Shown one piece after another: positions 24,356 through 32,301 of a stretch of DNA of 64,000 nucleotides. Position 1 is the first letter of the stretch. Each line of letters starts with the position of its first letter. A program made the translations under genes and the position numbers. Below the pieces are notes generated by a model. It did not search any database. It was not told the DNA's origin and saw only the letters and a program-made list of their open reading frames with translations. The stretch comes from an uncultured Eubacteriales bacterium. Its GTDB lineage: Bacteria > Bacillota > Clostridia > Oscillospirales > Oscillospiraceae. The DNA lies in assembly GCA_959602365.1 (NCBI GenBank), contig CAUGSS010000005.1:1-64000 (forward strand), written 5' to 3'.

Positions 24356-25643
24356 ATGGGCGCCCTTTTTTGAGGCCCGGGGCGGGCAGCGCCCAGAGAG
24401 AGACCAGGTTGATGGCGATGAGCAGGGCGTTAAACAGGTCCGCGGCGGCCAGGGCGGGGCCGATGGACATCAGACACCCCAGGGCGGCCAACAGGGAAAA
24501 TCCCAGCCGGTAGAGCTGACGCAGCCTGACGCTGGGGGTCAGGAAGGCCAGGGCCTGCTCCCCCTGAAAGGCCAGGGCGGGCAGGGTGGAGAAGGCGAAG
24601 AGCATCAGGCAGACGCCCACAATCCAGGCGCCCGGCGCCCCAAGGCCGGTGCGGAAGGCGGCCATGGTCAGCGCCACGCCCTCCAGCCCGGTGTCCATGG
24701 CCCCGGAGGCCAGAATGGCCAGCCCGGTGACCGAGCAGATCAGCCCGGTATCCCACAGGTTGGCGGTGGCGCTGATCAGCCCCTGGCGCACCGGGTCCGC
24801 GGTGGACACAGCGGCGGAGAAGGCGGCGCTTCCCGTGCCCGACTCATTGGAGAAGCAGCCCCGGGTCACCCCGATGCGCACCATGGAGGCAAAGGCGCCC
24901 GCCCCCATGCTTTTGAGATCAAAGGCCTGATGCAGCAGCTCCCCCAGAGAGGCCAGGGCCTCCGCCGGGTGGGCCAGCAGAACCGCGCTGCCGCCCAGCA
25001 CATAGAGCCCCAGCATCACCGGCACCAGGGCGGCGGAGACCCTGGTGACAGATTTCACGCCGCCGGAGAGAATCATCAGAAGAAGCCCGCCCACCAGCGC
25101 CCCGGTGAGGGGGGCGGGCACGCCGGCCATCTGGGACAGGGCGGCGGAGATGGCGCTGCTCTGCACCAGATTGCTGGCGGTCAGAGTGGCGCAGATCTCC
25201 AGCAGGGCATAGAGGCAGCCCAGGGCCAGCCCCAGCCGCCTCCAGGGCAGATGGGTCAGGGTGACCATGGGGCCGCCCAGCACCCCGCCGTCGGGTTTCT
25301 TCCGCCGGTACTGCACCGCCAGGGCGCACTCGGCGTATTTGATCGCGGTGCCCACGGCGGCAGAGATCCACATCCAGACCAGGGCTCCCGGCCCGCCCAG
25401 GGTGAGGGCAAAGGCCACCCCGGCGATATTGCCGGTGCCCACGGTGCCTGCCAGGGCGGTGCACAGACAGGAGAAGGGGCTGGCCTCCCCCTCGCGCCCG
25501 CGGCCCGGCCGCAGGGAGAGGGCGATGGCCCGGCCCAGATAACGCAGGGAAAAGCCCCGGCTGGCCAGGGTGAGCCATACTCCGCTCACCAGCAGCAGCG
25601 GGAGTACAATCCCCCAGATCCATTCACTCCATTTGACCAGCAT
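24330..25643 (-). CDS. AGCS-family amino acid:sodium symporter (no riboswitch)
   Basis: Polytopic membrane protein of 437 residues in the alanine/glycine:cation symporter family. It carries the family phrases CLCTALAGTVGTGNIAGVA, GGPGALVWMWISAAVGTAIKYAECALA and RGCFSNESGTGSA. It probably takes up alanine, glycine or D-alanine with Na+. The start is ATG 25643, where the conserved N-terminal helix (WSEWIWGIVLPLLLV) begins after an AAGGGGG site. It is about 40% similar by eye to the next gene upstream, suggesting an old duplication, but it lacks the riboswitch. A hairpin at 25695-25726 lies between them. Confidence 0.92.
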   Translation of the reverse strand: MLVKWSEWIWGIVLPLLLVSGVWLTLASRGFSLRYLGRAIALSLRPGRGREGEASPFSCLCTALAGTVGTGNIAGVAFALTLGGPGALVWMWISAAVGTAIKYAECALAVQYRRKKPDGGVLGGPMVTLTHLPWRRLGLALGCLYALLEICATLTASNLVQSSAISAALSQMAGVPAPLTGALVGGLLLMILSGGVKSVTRVSAALVPVMLGLYVLGGSAVLLAHPAEALASLGELLHQAFDLKSMGAGAFASMVRIGVTRGCFSNESGTGSAAFSAAVSTADPVRQGLISATANLWDTGLICSVTGLAILASGAMDTGLEGVALTMAAFRTGLGAPGAWIVGVCLMLFAFSTLPALAFQGEQALAFLTPSVRLRQLYRLGFSLLAALGCLMSIGPALAAADLFNALLIAINLVSLWALPAPGLKKGRPFDPEGTSC

Positions 25644-25694
25644 AGCCGTCGCCCCCTTTGGGACAACTGTATGGCCCGGCAGGGCAAAACATGA

Positions 25695-25726
25695 GCCCCG
25701 GCGCCGCATGGAATGGGCGCCGGGGC
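25695..25726 (-). terminator. Hairpin between the two AGCS genes
   Basis: Perfect 11-bp stem (25695-25705 with 25716-25726), a 10-nt loop and on the minus strand TCATGTTTTG. It is a likely terminator of the upstream, riboswitch-controlled gene. Confidence 0.65.
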
Positions 25727-25745
25727 CTGGGAGAGCAGAGATGGT

Positions 25746-27188
25746 TCAGGAGGAAGTGGATTTTTTGGCCGCTTTTGCCGCCTTTTTCTCCTGTTGGAAG
25801 GCCTGCATGTCTTTGACCAGCGGGCCGACCAGCATCCACATGATGATGGCGTTGGGCACGATCATCAGGGCGTTTAAGATATCGGAGATGTTCCAGGCGA
25901 TCTCGAAGGCGGATACGCAGCCCACGAAGGCGACGATGGAGAAGACGATGCGGTAGGCCATGGTGACCTTGGTGGAACGGGTCAGGTATTCCAGGGCCTT
26001 TTCGCCGTGGTACTCCCAGCCCAGAATGGTGGAGAAGGCGAACAGGGCCAGAGAGATGGCCACCAGCCAGGCGCCGATGGGCCCAAGGGTGGACTCAAAG
26101 GCGGCGATGGTCAGCGAGGCGCCTTGCGGGGAGGGGGTGCCGTCGGCGGCAAAGGTGATGGTGTTCATGGCTCCGGAGCTCAGCACGGCCAGACCGGTGA
26201 CGGTGCACACCACAAAGGTGTCCCAGAAGGTGCCGGTGGAGCTGATATAGCCCTGGCGGATGTAGTTGTCCGTGGTGGCGGCGGAGGCGGTGATAGCGGC
26301 AGATCCCATGCCGGCCTCGTTGGAGAAGCAGCCCCGGGCCACGCCCTTGTTCATGGCCTGGGCCATGGAGGCCACCACGCTGCCGGCCACGCCGCCGCCC
26401 ACTGCCTTGACCGAGAAGGCCATGCGGAACATGTCCACAAAGGCGCCGGGCACGGCGGTGATATGGGTGAGGATGACGGCCAGGGCGCCCACAAAGTAGA
26501 AGATGGCCATGGCGGGCACCACAAAAGAGGACACCTTGGAGATGGACTTCAGTCCGCCCACCACAATGACCAGGGTGGCCGCTCCCACCACGATGCCCAC
26601 AATCCACATGGGCACGCCGCAGATATTGTGGAAGGCGTCGGCGATGGAGTTGCCCTGGGTCAGGTTGCCGATGCCGAAGGAGGCGGCTACGGCAAAAAAG
26701 GCGAACAGGCAGCCCAGCACCTTGCCGAACCCTTTGAATTTGGGGCCATAGACGGCGGGAATGCCTACCTCGGCGGTGACCATGGGGCCGCCCAGCATCT
26801 CCCCCTTGTCGTTGGTGACCCGGTACTTGACCGCCAGGGCGCATTCGGTGAACTTGGAGGTGATGCCGAAGGCGGCGGAGATCCACATCCAGACCAGGGC
26901 GCCGGGGCCGCCCACCGCCAGGGCGGAGGCCACGCCGGCGATGTTGCCGGTGCCGATGGTGGCGGCCAGAGCGGTGCACAGGCAGGCGAAGGGGGAGACG
27001 TCGCCGGTGCCGGGTTTGGCGGTGCGGGCCTCCTTGGACAGCGTGGTGCGGATGGAATAGCCCAGGTTGCGCCAGGGCAGGAAGCGGGTGCGCAGGGTCA
27101 AGTAGACGCCGGTGCCCACCAGGATGACCAGCATCACCGGGCCCCAGACCCAGCCGTCAATCATCTCCAGAATATTTGCAAAGGACAT
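25746..27188 (-). CDS. AGCS-family glycine/alanine:sodium symporter under a glycine riboswitch
   Basis: Membrane protein of 480 residues with all AGCS signatures (CLCTALAATIGTGNIAGVASA, GGPGALVWMWISAAFGITSKFTECALA, RGCFSNEAGMGSAA). ATG 27188 follows GAGGGAGGTATTGTC and agrees with the usual N-terminus; an upstream extension in the same frame would run through the riboswitch. The tandem glycine aptamer with a downstream intrinsic terminator shows that glycine controls expression, which argues for glycine (and alanine) as substrate. Whether high glycine turns the gene on or off cannot be read with certainty from the sequence. Confidence 0.94.
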   Translation of the reverse strand: MSFANILEMIDGWVWGPVMLVILVGTGVYLTLRTRFLPWRNLGYSIRTTLSKEARTAKPGTGDVSPFACLCTALAATIGTGNIAGVASALAVGGPGALVWMWISAAFGITSKFTECALAVKYRVTNDKGEMLGGPMVTAEVGIPAVYGPKFKGFGKVLGCLFAFFAVAASFGIGNLTQGNSIADAFHNICGVPMWIVGIVVGAATLVIVVGGLKSISKVSSFVVPAMAIFYFVGALAVILTHITAVPGAFVDMFRMAFSVKAVGGGVAGSVVASMAQAMNKGVARGCFSNEAGMGSAAITASAATTDNYIRQGYISSTGTFWDTFVVCTVTGLAVLSSGAMNTITFAADGTPSPQGASLTIAAFESTLGPIGAWLVAISLALFAFSTILGWEYHGEKALEYLTRSTKVTMAYRIVFSIVAFVGCVSAFEIAWNISDILNALMIVPNAIIMWMLVGPLVKDMQAFQQEKKAAKAAKKSTSS

Positions 27189-27227
27189 GACAATACCTCC
27201 CTCAAAATTGAAGCCGGGTGCAGGGCG

Positions 27228-27273
27228 GGGGAAACAAAAGAGGACAAAACCACCCGGCGGGGTGATTTTGTCC
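27228..27273 (-). terminator. Riboswitch-controlled intrinsic terminator
   Basis: A stem of about 14 bp (27242-27255 with 27259-27273) is followed on the minus strand by TCTTTTGTTT. It lies between the second glycine aptamer and the symporter ATG, as expected for the expression platform. Confidence 0.8.
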
Positions 27274-27328
27274 AAAGGAAAGGCCGGCTCGCCGGGGATA
27301 CAGCGGTCTGTATGGCCCGGCGGGGGAG

Positions 27329-27520
27329 AGCTCTGTCCTTTGGCCTGAGAGATTCCCGGCGCGGGCTTCCGCACCGTCTTGCACCTTCGGCACCCGTCCC
27401 GGGGACGGGATTCTCCAGAGCGCTATCCCTCTGCAGTCCGTGACCCGCCATCGGGCCGCCTGAGCGTGTTGCGTCTTCGGCACGCGCCGCCGGGGCGGCG
27501 CGGTTCTCCTGCAGAGTTCG
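27329..27520 (-). promoter_or_regulatory. Tandem glycine riboswitch
   Basis: Two glycine aptamers in series on the minus strand. Aptamer 1 (about 27520-27430) has GCAGGAGAACC, GTGCCGAAGACGCAA and GCTCAGGC. Aptamer 2 (about 27423-27331) has GCTCTGGAGAATCCC, GTGCCGAAGGTGCAA and the 3' end CTCTCAGGCCAAAGGACAG. These match the conserved glycine aptamer core (GGAGA, CCGAAG, CUCAGG). The spacing and the downstream terminator match the known tandem architecture. Confidence 0.93.
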
Positions 27521-27543
27521 TCTAGCGATAAAATTGTATTATC

Positions 27544-27572
27544 AGTATAAGGATATGCGCGCAGAAATGCAA
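27544..27572 (-). promoter_or_regulatory. Promoter of the glycine riboswitch transcript
   Basis: Minus-strand -35 TTGCAT (27567-27572), exactly 17 bp and -10 TATACT (27544-27549), placing the start about 15 bp before aptamer 1. Confidence 0.8.
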
Positions 27573-27671
27573 GTCCATGTGTAAAAATTTGCAATTTTCA
27601 CCAAAGGAACCCATCGCCAGGGGCTAAAATTGCAGATTTATGAAAAAGTGCTTCAACCGGGTCAGAATATC

Positions 27672-27700
27672 TTGTCAAAAGAAAGGGAATCAGATATCAT
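27672..27700 (+). promoter_or_regulatory. Promoter of lysA
   Basis: -35 TTGTCA (27672-27677), a 17-bp spacer and -10 TATCAT (27695-27700), about 45 bp before the ATG. Confidence 0.7.
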
Positions 27701-27752
27701 ATAACCCAGGATAAAACACGGGCATTTGCCCGGCGAAGGAGTAGTACGTCAC

Positions 27753-29012
27753 ATGAGTAAAACACCATTTGTGACCCGGGACCAGCTGGAGGCCATCTGC
27801 AAGGAGTATCCGACGCCCTTTCATCTTTATGATGAGGCGGGGATTCGCACCACGGCCCGGGCGGTCAACCGGGCGTTCAGCTGGAATCCGGGCTTCCGGG
27901 AGTACTTCGCCGTCAAGGCCACGCCCACCCCGGGGATCCTGAAGATCCTGAAAGAGGAGGGCTGCGGGGTGGATTGCTCCTCCCTCACCGAGCTGATGAT
28001 GAGCGACCGGTGCGGTTTTGCGGGGGAGCAGATTATGTTCTCATCCAATGACACCCCCGCTGAGGAGTTTGAGCTGGCCGCCCGGCTGGGCGCCACCATC
28101 AACCTGGATGATTTCACCCACATCGCATTTTTGGAGAAGACCATCGGCTACATCCCCGAGACCATCTCCTGCCGCTTCAACCCCGGCGGGGTGTTCCAGC
28201 TGGGAGAGAGCGAGGAGGGATTCCAGGTCATGGACAGTCCCGGGGACGCCAAGTACGGCTTCACCCGCGACCAGCTCTTTGAGGGCTTTCGGATCCTGAA
28301 GGCCAAGGGGGCCAAGCGGTTCGGCCTGCACGCATTCCTGGCCTCCAACACCATTTCCAACGATTACTATCCGGCCCTGGCCGGCCAGCTCTTCCAGCTG
28401 GCGGTGGAGCTGGAGCGGGAGACCGGGGCGGACATCTGCTTCATCAACCTGTCCGGCGGCGTGGGAGTGCCCTACCGGCCGGAGCAGCCGGAGAACGACA
28501 TTGCCGCCATCGGCGAGGGGGTCCGCCGGAAGTTCGAGGAGATCCTGGTTCCCGCCGGCATGGGAGATGTGGACATCTACACCGAGATGGGCCGCTACAT
28601 GCTGGCCCCCCACGGCCTGCTGGCCACCCGGGTCATTCACGAGAAGCACACCTATAAGGAGTATATCGGCGTGGACGCCTGCGCCGCCAACCTGATGCGC
28701 CCGGCCATGTACGGGGCCTATCACCATATCACCGTCATGGGCAAGGAGGATCAGCCCCTGGATCACAAGTATGACGTGGTGGGTTCCCTGTGCGAGAACA
28801 ACGACAAGTTTGCGGTGGACCGGATGCTGCCCAGGATCGATATCGGCGACCTGTTGGTCATTCATGACACCGGCGCCCACGGGTTCTCCATGGGCTACAA
28901 CTACAACGGCCGGCTGAGAAGCGCCGAGCTGCTGCTGAAGCAGGACGGCTCCGTGGAACTGATGCGCCGGGCCGAGACTCCCGACGACTATTTTGCCACC
29001 CTGGTCTGGTGA
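27753..29012 (+). CDS. lysA: Diaminopimelate decarboxylase-family PLP enzyme
   Basis: Fold type III PLP-dependent decarboxylase of 419 residues. The PLP lysine lies in YFAVKATPTP at about residue 55. The barrel carries HAFLASN in place of the common HIGS, and the C-terminal domain has the substrate Cys/Tyr-type segments (LCENNDKF, DTGAHGFSMGYNYNG). The usual reaction is meso-diaminopimelate to lysine. Length and motifs fit LysA best, but related carboxynorspermidine or arginine decarboxylases cannot be fully excluded. The start is ATG 27753, after AAGGAG. A TTG start 27 bp upstream would place the binding site inside the gene. It stands alone with its own promoter and terminator. Confidence 0.85.
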   Translation: MSKTPFVTRDQLEAICKEYPTPFHLYDEAGIRTTARAVNRAFSWNPGFREYFAVKATPTPGILKILKEEGCGVDCSSLTELMMSDRCGFAGEQIMFSSNDTPAEEFELAARLGATINLDDFTHIAFLEKTIGYIPETISCRFNPGGVFQLGESEEGFQVMDSPGDAKYGFTRDQLFEGFRILKAKGAKRFGLHAFLASNTISNDYYPALAGQLFQLAVELERETGADICFINLSGGVGVPYRPEQPENDIAAIGEGVRRKFEEILVPAGMGDVDIYTEMGRYMLAPHGLLATRVIHEKHTYKEYIGVDACAANLMRPAMYGAYHHITVMGKEDQPLDHKYDVVGSLCENNDKFAVDRMLPRIDIGDLLVIHDTGAHGFSMGYNYNGRLRSAELLLKQDGSVELMRRAETPDDYFATLVW

Positions 29013-29035
29013 GTGGTGAGAGCGTGAAAAAGTGC

Positions 29036-29073
29036 GGGCGCCGCCCCCAAAGCGGCGGCGCCCCCCCGTTTTT
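29036..29073 (+). terminator. Terminator of lysA
   Basis: Perfect 10-bp GC stem (29036-29045 with 29054-29063), an 8-nt loop and TTTTT at 29069-29073. A second GC palindrome (about 29079-29100) with long C runs follows. Confidence 0.8.
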
Positions 29074-29126
29074 GGGCCGGGGGGCGGCACCGCCCCCCCC
29101 CCCGTGGAAACCCCCCCGGCCCCGGG

Positions 29127-29558
29127 TTCCCCCTGGTAGACCAGTTTCAGGGAAAAGAAGGGGACCCGCCGCTCCAGCAGATCCAGGAAGATTTTGTCCC
29201 CCTCCCAGATGTTTTTGGTCAGCAGCTCCCGTTTGTCGATCCACTCCAGCACGCCCTCGTCGCACTCACGGAGGGCTCCCTCAAACCGGTCGCTCCAGAA
29301 CAGGTGCATGTACTCGGTGCCCCACTGGTCGGAGACAAAGGTGACGATGCCCCGGTACTCCCAGTCCAGCATGGTAAGGCCAGTCTCCTCCCGGACCTCC
29401 CGCAGGGCGCACTCCTCGGGGCTTTCCCCGGCCTCAAACTTGCCTCCGGGGCCCACCCATTTGTCCTGATTCTCGTCGCCCTGCTTTTTGATCCGGTGCA
29501 GCATCAGGTATTTGCCCTCCCGTTCCAGATGGCACAGGGTGGTGTTGCGTGTCTCCAT
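29127..29558 (-). CDS. Nudix hydrolase (MutT-like) lacking a natural stop
   Basis: From ATG 29558 about 144 residues form a complete-looking Nudix domain. The box GPGGKFEAGESPEECALREV continues into REETGL, matching GX5EX7REUXEEXGU. Flanking strands (TLCHLEREGKYLMLHRIKK, YMHLFWSDRF) resemble 8-oxo-dGTP-type NTP hydrolases. After KLVYQGE (29127) the frame enters a GC-homopolymer stretch and stays open across the lysA terminator and deep into lysA antisense, to 28041. That tail is not credible protein. The feature is limited to the recognisable part. Either the natural C-terminus and stop were lost, or base runs near 29060-29115 are miscounted. Confidence 0.75.
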
Positions 29559-29673
29559 GTCCAACGCCTCATTTCCGCGTTTCCGCCGTCTGATCCGGAT
29601 ACCGCCATCCCGCTCCGGGGGCAGGGCCGGATTGGATACCGGATGAATCTCCTGCCATACTACCATGTACCCC

Positions 29674-29712
29674 GCAAAAACGCAAGCCGGGCCCGGGGGC
29701 GGGTCCGGCTTG
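29674..29712 (-). terminator. Terminator of hsp20
   Basis: A 13-bp stem (29683-29695 with 29700-29712, one G-T pair), a loop of four G/C and on the minus strand GCGTTTTTGCG, beginning 21 bp past the hsp20 stop. Confidence 0.75.
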
Positions 29713-29733
29713 TCCGGGTTGGGCTGAGCTGGT

Positions 29734-30186
29734 CTACTGGATGTCTACATGGCGGACATCGGGTTCCGCCTGGTGCAGCTTGGGCAGGCGGAGGGAGAGC
29801 ACCCCGGAGCGGTAGCTGGCGGTGATGGCGTCGGTGTCCACCTCGGATACGTCGAAGGTGCGCTGGACGCGGCCGAAGCTGCGCTCCCGGCGGAGATAGC
29901 TGCCGGAGTCGCCGGCCTCCTCTGTCCGGGTCTCGCCCCGCTGGGCGGAGATGGTGAGATAATCGCCCGCCAGGTCCACGTGGAGATCCTCCCGGCGCAT
30001 GCCGGGCAGGTCGGCCTCCAGAACAAAGGCATCGCCCTCGTCCCGCACATCCAATTCGAAGTCCAGTTTCGGCTCGTGATCCCGGCTGCGGCCCAGGCCG
30101 AACAGCCCGGAAGTGAAGTGCTCCAGATCTTCCAGGGGGTTGGCGGAACCGCACCGGCACCGGCCGGAGTTGGTCATTCCAAACAT
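29734..30186 (-). CDS. Hsp20/alpha-crystallin small heat shock protein
   Basis: ATP-independent holdase chaperone of 150 residues. The alpha-crystallin domain spans about residues 40-140 (FVLEADLPGMRREDLHVDLAGDYLTIS, RSFGRVQRTFDV) and ends with the family GVLSLRLPK motif. The short N-terminus is unusual in carrying a CRCG pair near residue 10. ATG 30186 follows a GAGGCAAATACC site. No CIRCE element or other heat-shock operator was seen in the 118 bp upstream, which mainly holds the terminator of eutP. Its relation to the eutS-eutP pair is probably only positional. Confidence 0.92.
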   Translation of the reverse strand: MFGMTNSGRCRCGSANPLEDLEHFTSGLFGLGRSRDHEPKLDFELDVRDEGDAFVLEADLPGMRREDLHVDLAGDYLTISAQRGETRTEEAGDSGSYLRRERSFGRVQRTFDVSEVDTDAITASYRSGVLSLRLPKLHQAEPDVRHVDIQ

Positions 30187-30264
30187 GGTATTTGCCTCCT
30201 CATAGTAGCGTTCCTGGGACAGTTTGCCCCATCTGGAGCGTCCTATGCGCGGCAGAGGCGAACA

Positions 30265-30291
30265 CCCCGCGCCGGAGGATTCGGCGCGGGG
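30265..30291 (-). terminator. Hairpin after eutP
   Basis: Perfect 10-bp stem (30265-30274 with 30282-30291) and a 7-nt loop just past the eutP stop. The T-tract is weak (TGTT). Confidence 0.6.
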
Positions 30292-30304
30292 CGTTGTAAC
30301 TTTG

Positions 30305-30757
30305 TCATGATGTGACGTGGTCAGGCGGCGGGTCAGAGCCGAGATAGTCCATCAGCGCCTGCAGGCCGGTGCCCTCTTTGGCGCTGACATAGAAAATCTT
30401 TTCACACCCGGCCAGCCGCAGCCAGCGCGCCGCCCGCTCCGGGTCGCCCTCGGGCCGGTCGATCTGGGTGACGATGCCGATGGTCTCCCGGTTGGTGGAG
30501 GCGGTGACGCCGGGGGAGTAGGTGGAAAAGGGCTCGATGGAGGAGAGCAGCAGCCCCACCACGTCCGCCTCATAGGCGTACAGGGCCAGGGCCCGGCCCA
30601 GGTGCTTGCTCTCACAGTACTCCCCCGGGGTGTCGATGATGGCGTCCCCGTGGTGGATGTACTGGGTTTTGTCATAGTGAATGTCTTCCCCGCGCAGGGC
30701 CTGTTTCAGCGTGGTTTTGCCGCAGCCGCTGCGGCCCATGAAAATGATTTTCCGCAT
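30305..30757 (-). CDS. eutP: EutP/PduV-type small GTPase
   Basis: Ras-like GTPase of 150 residues with Walker A GRSGCGKTT at residues 8-16, a switch region with DTPGEY, and the nucleotide-specificity loop TQIDRPEG in place of NKxD, as is usual for EutP. EutP proteins accompany ethanolamine or propanediol microcompartments; proposed roles include compartment positioning and acetate kinase activity. It lies 16 bp after eutS on the same strand. No other eut gene is in the window, so its cargo, if any, is elsewhere. Confidence 0.9.
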   Translation of the reverse strand: MRKIIFMGRSGCGKTTLKQALRGEDIHYDKTQYIHHGDAIIDTPGEYCESKHLGRALALYAYEADVVGLLLSSIEPFSTYSPGVTASTNRETIGIVTQIDRPEGDPERAARWLRLAGCEKIFYVSAKEGTGLQALMDYLGSDPPPDHVTS

Positions 30758-30773
30758 GGCTTGTCTTGCGCGC

Positions 30774-31151
30774 TCAGGTCTTGGTGATGGGGCAGACGGT
30801 GCAGCCCAGGGTGTCCCGGCAGTAGTCGCACAGGTCGGCCATGGCCTGTTCCACCTGGGCCACCAGCCCGGTGAAGATCAGCGTGCCGCTGAACCGGTCC
30901 ACAAAGCTCAGATCCACTCCGGTGGACTTGATGGCGATATCGGCACAGATGATGCTGGTTTCGCTGGGGGTGACGGTGACAATGCCGATGGCGGCCCCGG
31001 TGTAGTCCAGTTTGGGATCCATGCCCAGCTTGCGGTAGATCACCGGGTCCGGGTTGGCAATGACGTGGGCCAGGGTGATCTGCTTGCCCGGCACCGTCTC
31101 CTGGATCAGGCGCATGTTGTTCTGAAAGCCGGTGGCGGTCTCATCCGTCAT
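30774..31151 (-). CDS. eutS: EutS-type bacterial microcompartment shell protein
   Basis: Circularly permuted BMC-domain hexamer protein of 125 residues. It carries the EutS hallmarks VPGKQITLAHVIANP, AIGIVTVTPSETSIICADIA, DLSFVDRFSGTLIFTG and the terminal CTVCPITKT. Such proteins tile the facets of metabolosomes. ATG 31151 follows a strong AGGAGGTGA site. Full-length EutS, normally followed by eutP, is the first gene of classical Firmicutes eut operons. Here only eutS-eutP are present, followed by a terminator-like hairpin and hsp20. Confidence 0.92.
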   Translation of the reverse strand: MTDETATGFQNNMRLIQETVPGKQITLAHVIANPDPVIYRKLGMDPKLDYTGAAIGIVTVTPSETSIICADIAIKSTGVDLSFVDRFSGTLIFTGLVAQVEQAMADLCDYCRDTLGCTVCPITKT

Positions 31152-31291
31152 GGCGTGTCACCTCCTGTGGGGTCGTCTGTTGGTGTCACTCCCATTGTAC
31201 TCCGCCTCGGGGGGAAAAGCAAGCACAAACGGAAAAAAGCGGACATTTTCTCTCAGGGGGCGGCCTTGCCGCAGCGAAGGCGGCGGGGCAC

Positions 31292-31320
31292 TTTCCAAAA
31301 GGCTGAAATCTGACTATAAT
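31292..31320 (+). promoter_or_regulatory. Promoter of the SDR gene
   Basis: -35 TTTCCA (31292-31297), 17 bp and consensus -10 TATAAT (31315-31320). The transcript would have an untranslated leader of about 78 nt. Confidence 0.65.
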
Positions 31321-31404
31321 AGTAGTACAATTAGCAGCGCAGTCCGAAGCGCTGGGGGCGGGAGCGGAGGCCGCTGCGCCCTGAGGTGGAAAGGCGGGAT
31401 TTGT

Positions 31405-32187
31405 ATGCGGATCGCGGTGGTGACCGGGGCATCCAGCGGGCTGGGAGCGGAGTTTGTCCGCCGGCTGGCCCGGCGGGACGAGGTGGAGGAGCTCTGGCTG
31501 ATCGCCCGCCGGGCGGACCGGCTGGAGCAGGTGTGCCGGTCGGTGTCCCGGGAGGGGACGTGCCGGCTGCGGGCCATTCCCCTGGACTTGACGGAGGAGC
31601 AGAGCCTCTGGGACTATCAGGCGCTGCTGGAGGCGGAGCGGCCGGATGTGCGGTGGCTGGTAAACGCCGCCGGAGTGGGCAGGATCGGCGCCAACGCCTC
31701 CCTCAGCCGGGCGGAATTGGACAACATGGTGCTGCTCAACGCCAAGGCCGCCATGGACGTCACCCAGATCAGCCTGCCCTGGCTGGGGCGGGGGAGCCGT
31801 GTGCTGGAGATCTGCTCCACCGCCGCCTTTCAGCCGCTGAGCGGCCTGGGGGTCTATGCGGCCACCAAGGCCTTCCTGCTCAGCTACAGCCGCTCCCTCC
31901 GCTTTGAGCTGCGCCCCCGGGGGATCTGCGTCACCGCCGTGTGCCCCTATTGGATCCGGGATACCGAGTTTATCCCGACTGCCCAGGGGACGGCGGACGG
32001 CGCTGCGGTGCGCCACTTCCCGATGGCCTCCCGGGCCGGCAGCGTGGCGGCCTGGGGGCTGATGGACGCTTCGCTGGGGCTGGCCGTCTCCACGCCGGGG
32101 CCGGTCTGCGCCCTGCACCGGCTGCTGGCCAAGTTCGTTCCCCACGGCATCATGCTGACGGGCTGGGAGGGGCTGAGGCGGCTTTGA
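31405..32187 (+). CDS. Short-chain dehydrogenase/reductase
   Basis: Rossmann-fold oxidoreductase of 260 residues. The cofactor motif TGASSGLG is at residues 7-14, the NAAG motif appears as VNAAGVG, and the catalytic Ser lies in EICSTAAF. The YxxxK pair is YAATK, and PG-type cofactor positions follow (AVCPYWIRDTEF). An arginine cluster after the second strand (LIARRADRLE) suggests NADP(H). The substrate is unknown. ATG 31405 follows GGAAAGGCGGG; upstream in-frame codons are inside the promoter. A likely acyl or keto-reductase role is inference only. Confidence 0.9.
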   Translation: MRIAVVTGASSGLGAEFVRRLARRDEVEELWLIARRADRLEQVCRSVSREGTCRLRAIPLDLTEEQSLWDYQALLEAERPDVRWLVNAAGVGRIGANASLSRAELDNMVLLNAKAAMDVTQISLPWLGRGSRVLEICSTAAFQPLSGLGVYAATKAFLLSYSRSLRFELRPRGICVTAVCPYWIRDTEFIPTAQGTADGAAVRHFPMASRAGSVAAWGLMDASLGLAVSTPGPVCALHRLLAKFVPHGIMLTGWEGLRRL

Positions 32188-32253
32188 CCGGGGTGCCTCC
32201 GCCGGGCAGGAGAGCGCCCGGCTGCCGCAGGAGGCGGGAGCTGTGATTTCCGG

Positions 32254-32282
32254 TTGCAATTTTGGGCCGGGACGGTTACAAT
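32254..32282 (+). promoter_or_regulatory. Promoter of the Rrf2 regulator
   Basis: -35 TTGCAA (32254-32259), exactly 17 bp and -10 TACAAT (32277-32282). The start would lie only about 13 nt before the ATG, a very short leader. Confidence 0.75.
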
Positions 32283-32301
32283 AAAGCTGGAGTTGATTGA
32301 A

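Noticed and set aside
28041..29126. C-terminal extension of the Nudix protein
   Set aside because: The extension reads through a GC-homopolymer block and then antisense of lysA, with no protein-like composition.
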